A stretch of DNA of 16,015 nucleotides from contig JAKSDM010000725.1 in the NCBI GenBank assembly GCA_022360135.1, positions 1-16,015 on the forward strand, read 5' to 3'. The notes under the pieces were generated by a model that ran no database searches, was not told the DNA's origin, and was given only the letters and a program-made list of their open reading frames with translations. Below are positions 14,242 through 16,015 of this stretch, piece by piece. Source of the DNA: Pseudanabaenales cyanobacterium. GTDB lineage: Bacteria; Cyanobacteriota; Cyanobacteriia; Phormidesmidales; Phormidesmidaceae. Both the position numbers and the translations under genes were made by a program. Within the stretch, counting starts at the first letter, position 1. The number at the start of each line of letters is the position of its first letter.

Positions 14242-16015
14242 ATGCAACCACCTATTCCGATTGGGACGGTTTTGCAAAATCGCTACCGCTTGGCCCAAGA
14301 ATTGGGCCAAGGGGGGTTTGGTCGGACCTATCTGGCAGAAGACTTGGGACGGTTCAATGAAAAGTGTGTGATCAAAGAGTTTGTTCCGCTTCAAGGGGAG
14401 GAAAGTTTTTCGGAGAAAGCGACTCAGCTTTTTCAGCGAGAAGCCGCCATCCTTTACCAGATTCGGCATCCTCAGATCCTCCAATTCCGAGCCACTTTTG
14501 AACAGGATCAGCGGTTATTTTTGGTGCAAGACTACGTTGCTGGAAAGACCTATCGAGACTTACTCCATCAGCACAGATCTGAAGGAACTTTTTTCTCAGA
14601 GGCCGAGGCGCGCCAATTCCTGCAGCAAATGCTCCCTGTCCTAGCCCATATCCACGCCAAAGGAATTATTCACCGAGATATCAGCCCCGAAAATATTATT
14701 CAGCGTCAGAGCGATCGCTTACCCATATTAATTGACTTTGGGGTTGTTAAGGAGGTTGTCACCCGAATCCAGACCCCAGAAACAGGAACTCAAGCCACCT
14801 CCGTCGGCAAGCTTGGATATGCGCCCAGCGAACAAGTGCAGAGCGGACGGGCCTATCCGAATAGTGATTTATATTCCCTGGCGGTTACCGCTGTTGTGTT
14901 GCTGACTGGCAGGGATCCGCAGCAACTCTTTGATGATGTTAACCTGACCTGGAACTGGCGGCGCTATGCAAGTGTCAGCCCTAGTTTCGCTCAAGTGCTT
15001 AATCGGGCTTTGAGTTATCGACCGGGCGATCGCTACCAATCCGTCAGTGAAATGTCTCAGGCCCTTGGCGCTGCAGGACACTCATCGCCTCCAGTAACAG
15101 CGCCCACCCAACCCGGTGAGGTTAATGTCTCTGAAATGAGAACTATGGCGGCGGGTGGACGTTATGAATCGCCATCCTCGGCGACGACCCCAGTCCACAG
15201 AGCCGCTCCTCCCTTCCAAAAACAACCTGACAGCGACTCGGTTTGGGAGAATCCTTGGGCTGTCACCGCAGTCGGGGTCGGATTAGCGATCGTCTCTGGT
15301 ATTGTCGGCTGGGCAGTGGTGAATGCGCTCAAAACTGAAGCGCCGGTTGGGCCTGCCCCACCCCTCGCTAGTCCAACTCCAACCCCAACGGCAACCCTAC
15401 CCCCCGCCAGTCCAACCCCAACCCGCTCTCCCACCCCGACCCTGGCGCCTGCTCAACCGGTGGAATACAATCAACCACTCAATCTTAGGCCGGGAGACAG
15501 CACCTCTGTAAAAGGCAATCTCAAGGCTGGCGACACTGTCAACTATCAAATTCAAGCTGAGCAGGGACAGACCTTGAACGCAGTCTTAGCGGGTGAAGGG
15601 GTGCTCTTAACTGTGCTAGCGCCTAACGGCGACGTGGTAGACAATAGAGCTAGACGGGTTTTAGGTTGGCAGGGACCCTTGGCGGTTACCGGGCAATTTG
15701 TGGTTCAACTCAGCCCAGTGCAAGGTCTGCCGCAAAGCAACTACCGTCTCGAGCTGAGCTTGTCAGAATTGGTTGAAACCCCCCAGGAAATCGAAGCAGA
15801 ACCCCCCGACACAGAATTACCAGACCCGGATGTAGACTCACCGCAGCCTGAAGCAACCTTACCAGAACCTGCGGTTCAGGTTGAAATTGAGGAACAGCGG
15901 GTGCAATTCCCAGAAGGACGGGACGGGATTCTGGTGTCTAATAGTGTTGGCCCTGGCCGAATTCGCCGCTATATTGTGAATGCCCGCCAAGGTCAGATTC
16001 TCTTTTTGCAGCTAC
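14242..16015 (+). CDS. Membrane-anchored serine/threonine protein kinase with PPC-type extracytoplasmic domain (partial, runs off the window)
   Basis: The frame is open from ATG 14242 to the window end (591 codons). The kinase domain (about 13-275) has a Gly-loop ELGQGGFGRTY (20-30), ATP-binding K45 in VIKEF, the catalytic loop HRDISPEN (144-151), DFG (165-167) and GYAPSEQ in place of the APE motif. HRDIS replaces the usual HRDLK, so the common catalytic-loop Lys is Ser, while Asp146 and Asn151 remain. A variable linker leads to one TM helix at about 339-361 (WAVTAVGVGLAIVSGIVGW). A Pro/Thr-rich stretch (SPTPTPTATLPP; SPTPTRSPTPT) and beta-rich domains follow. The first (about 415-510: LRPGDS, GDTVNYQIQAEQGQTL) resembles a bacterial pre-peptidase C-terminal (PPC) domain, and a second similar unit begins near 550 (GRIRRYIVNARQGQIL). 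The plan is a Hanks-type kinase inside the cell with an outside sensor. The ligand and targets are unknown. Confidence 0.88.
   Translation, partial: MQPPIPIGTVLQNRYRLAQELGQGGFGRTYLAEDLGRFNEKCVIKEFVPLQGEESFSEKATQLFQREAAILYQIRHPQILQFRATFEQDQRLFLVQDYVAGKTYRDLLHQHRSEGTFFSEAEARQFLQQMLPVLAHIHAKGIIHRDISPENIIQRQSDRLPILIDFGVVKEVVTRIQTPETGTQATSVGKLGYAPSEQVQSGRAYPNSDLYSLAVTAVVLLTGRDPQQLFDDVNLTWNWRRYASVSPSFAQVLNRALSYRPGDRYQSVSEMSQALGAAGHSSPPVTAPTQPGEVNVSEMRTMAAGGRYESPSSATTPVHRAAPPFQKQPDSDSVWENPWAVTAVGVGLAIVSGIVGWAVVNALKTEAPVGPAPPLASPTPTPTATLPPASPTPTRSPTPTLAPAQPVEYNQPLNLRPGDSTSVKGNLKAGDTVNYQIQAEQGQTLNAVLAGEGVLLTVLAPNGDVVDNRARRVLGWQGPLAVTGQFVVQLSPVQGLPQSNYRLELSLSELVETPQEIEAEPPDTELPDPDVDSPQPEATLPEPAVQVEIEEQRVQFPEGRDGILVSNSVGPGRIRRYIVNARQGQILFLQL

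Noticed and set aside
12056..15290. 16-bp exact match GGGTCGGATTAGCGAT at 12056-12071 and 15275-15290
   Set aside because: One copy is inside the TM-coding part of the kinase gene and the other is in a spacer. No extended similarity flanks them, so chance or a minor repeat is the likelier reading.

Overview
The window looks like a stretch of cyanobacterial chromosome. The evidence is the GUN4 domain at the end of a NACHT protein, a serine/threonine kinase with a Pro/Thr linker and periplasmic-type domain, six copies of the cyanobacterial octamer GCGATCGC (all right of 10.9 kb), and a short palindromic repeat of a type common in cyanobacterial spacers. I cannot name the species.

Left part (1-3.7 kb): a C-terminal remnant of a 2-oxoglutarate/Fe(II) oxygenase on the minus strand (262-501), then a flavodoxin-like NAD(P)H/FMN reductase gene on the plus strand (786-1544). 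This converges on a minus-strand gene (1626-3572) for an unusual protein that fuses a Rieske [2Fe-2S] domain to a complete thiamine-diphosphate enzyme of the acetolactate synthase/pyruvate oxidase type. A perfect 13-bp hairpin lies between the two convergent stops.

Middle part (3.7-10.3 kb): about 1.1 kb of gene-free, hairpin-rich sequence leads into an AT-rich tandem family of three related genes for small two-TM membrane proteins whose soluble half resembles DUF4760. Copy 1 is cut by a stop codon, copy 2 carries a one-base frameshift, and copy 3 is intact (222 aa). Just downstream, on the same strand, is a 920-aa STAND NTPase: N-terminal hydrophobic region, NACHT NTPase, degenerate formylglycine-generating-enzyme (FGE)-like domain and C-terminal GUN4 domain. 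By analogy with NACHT proteins in bacterial immunity and cell death, this membrane-protein array plus porphyrin-domain NACHT could be a conflict or stress-response module. That is inference; no function is shown.

Right part (10.3-16 kb): a HAD-family phosphatase (10878-11528), a repeat-bearing spacer, an asparagine-synthetase-like amide ligase that lacks the glutaminase cysteine (12089-13987), and a membrane-anchored Ser/Thr protein kinase (from 14242) that runs off the end of the window. These genes share strand but are well spaced, so each probably has its own promoter. No rRNA, tRNA, CRISPR array, transposase or integrase was recognised.
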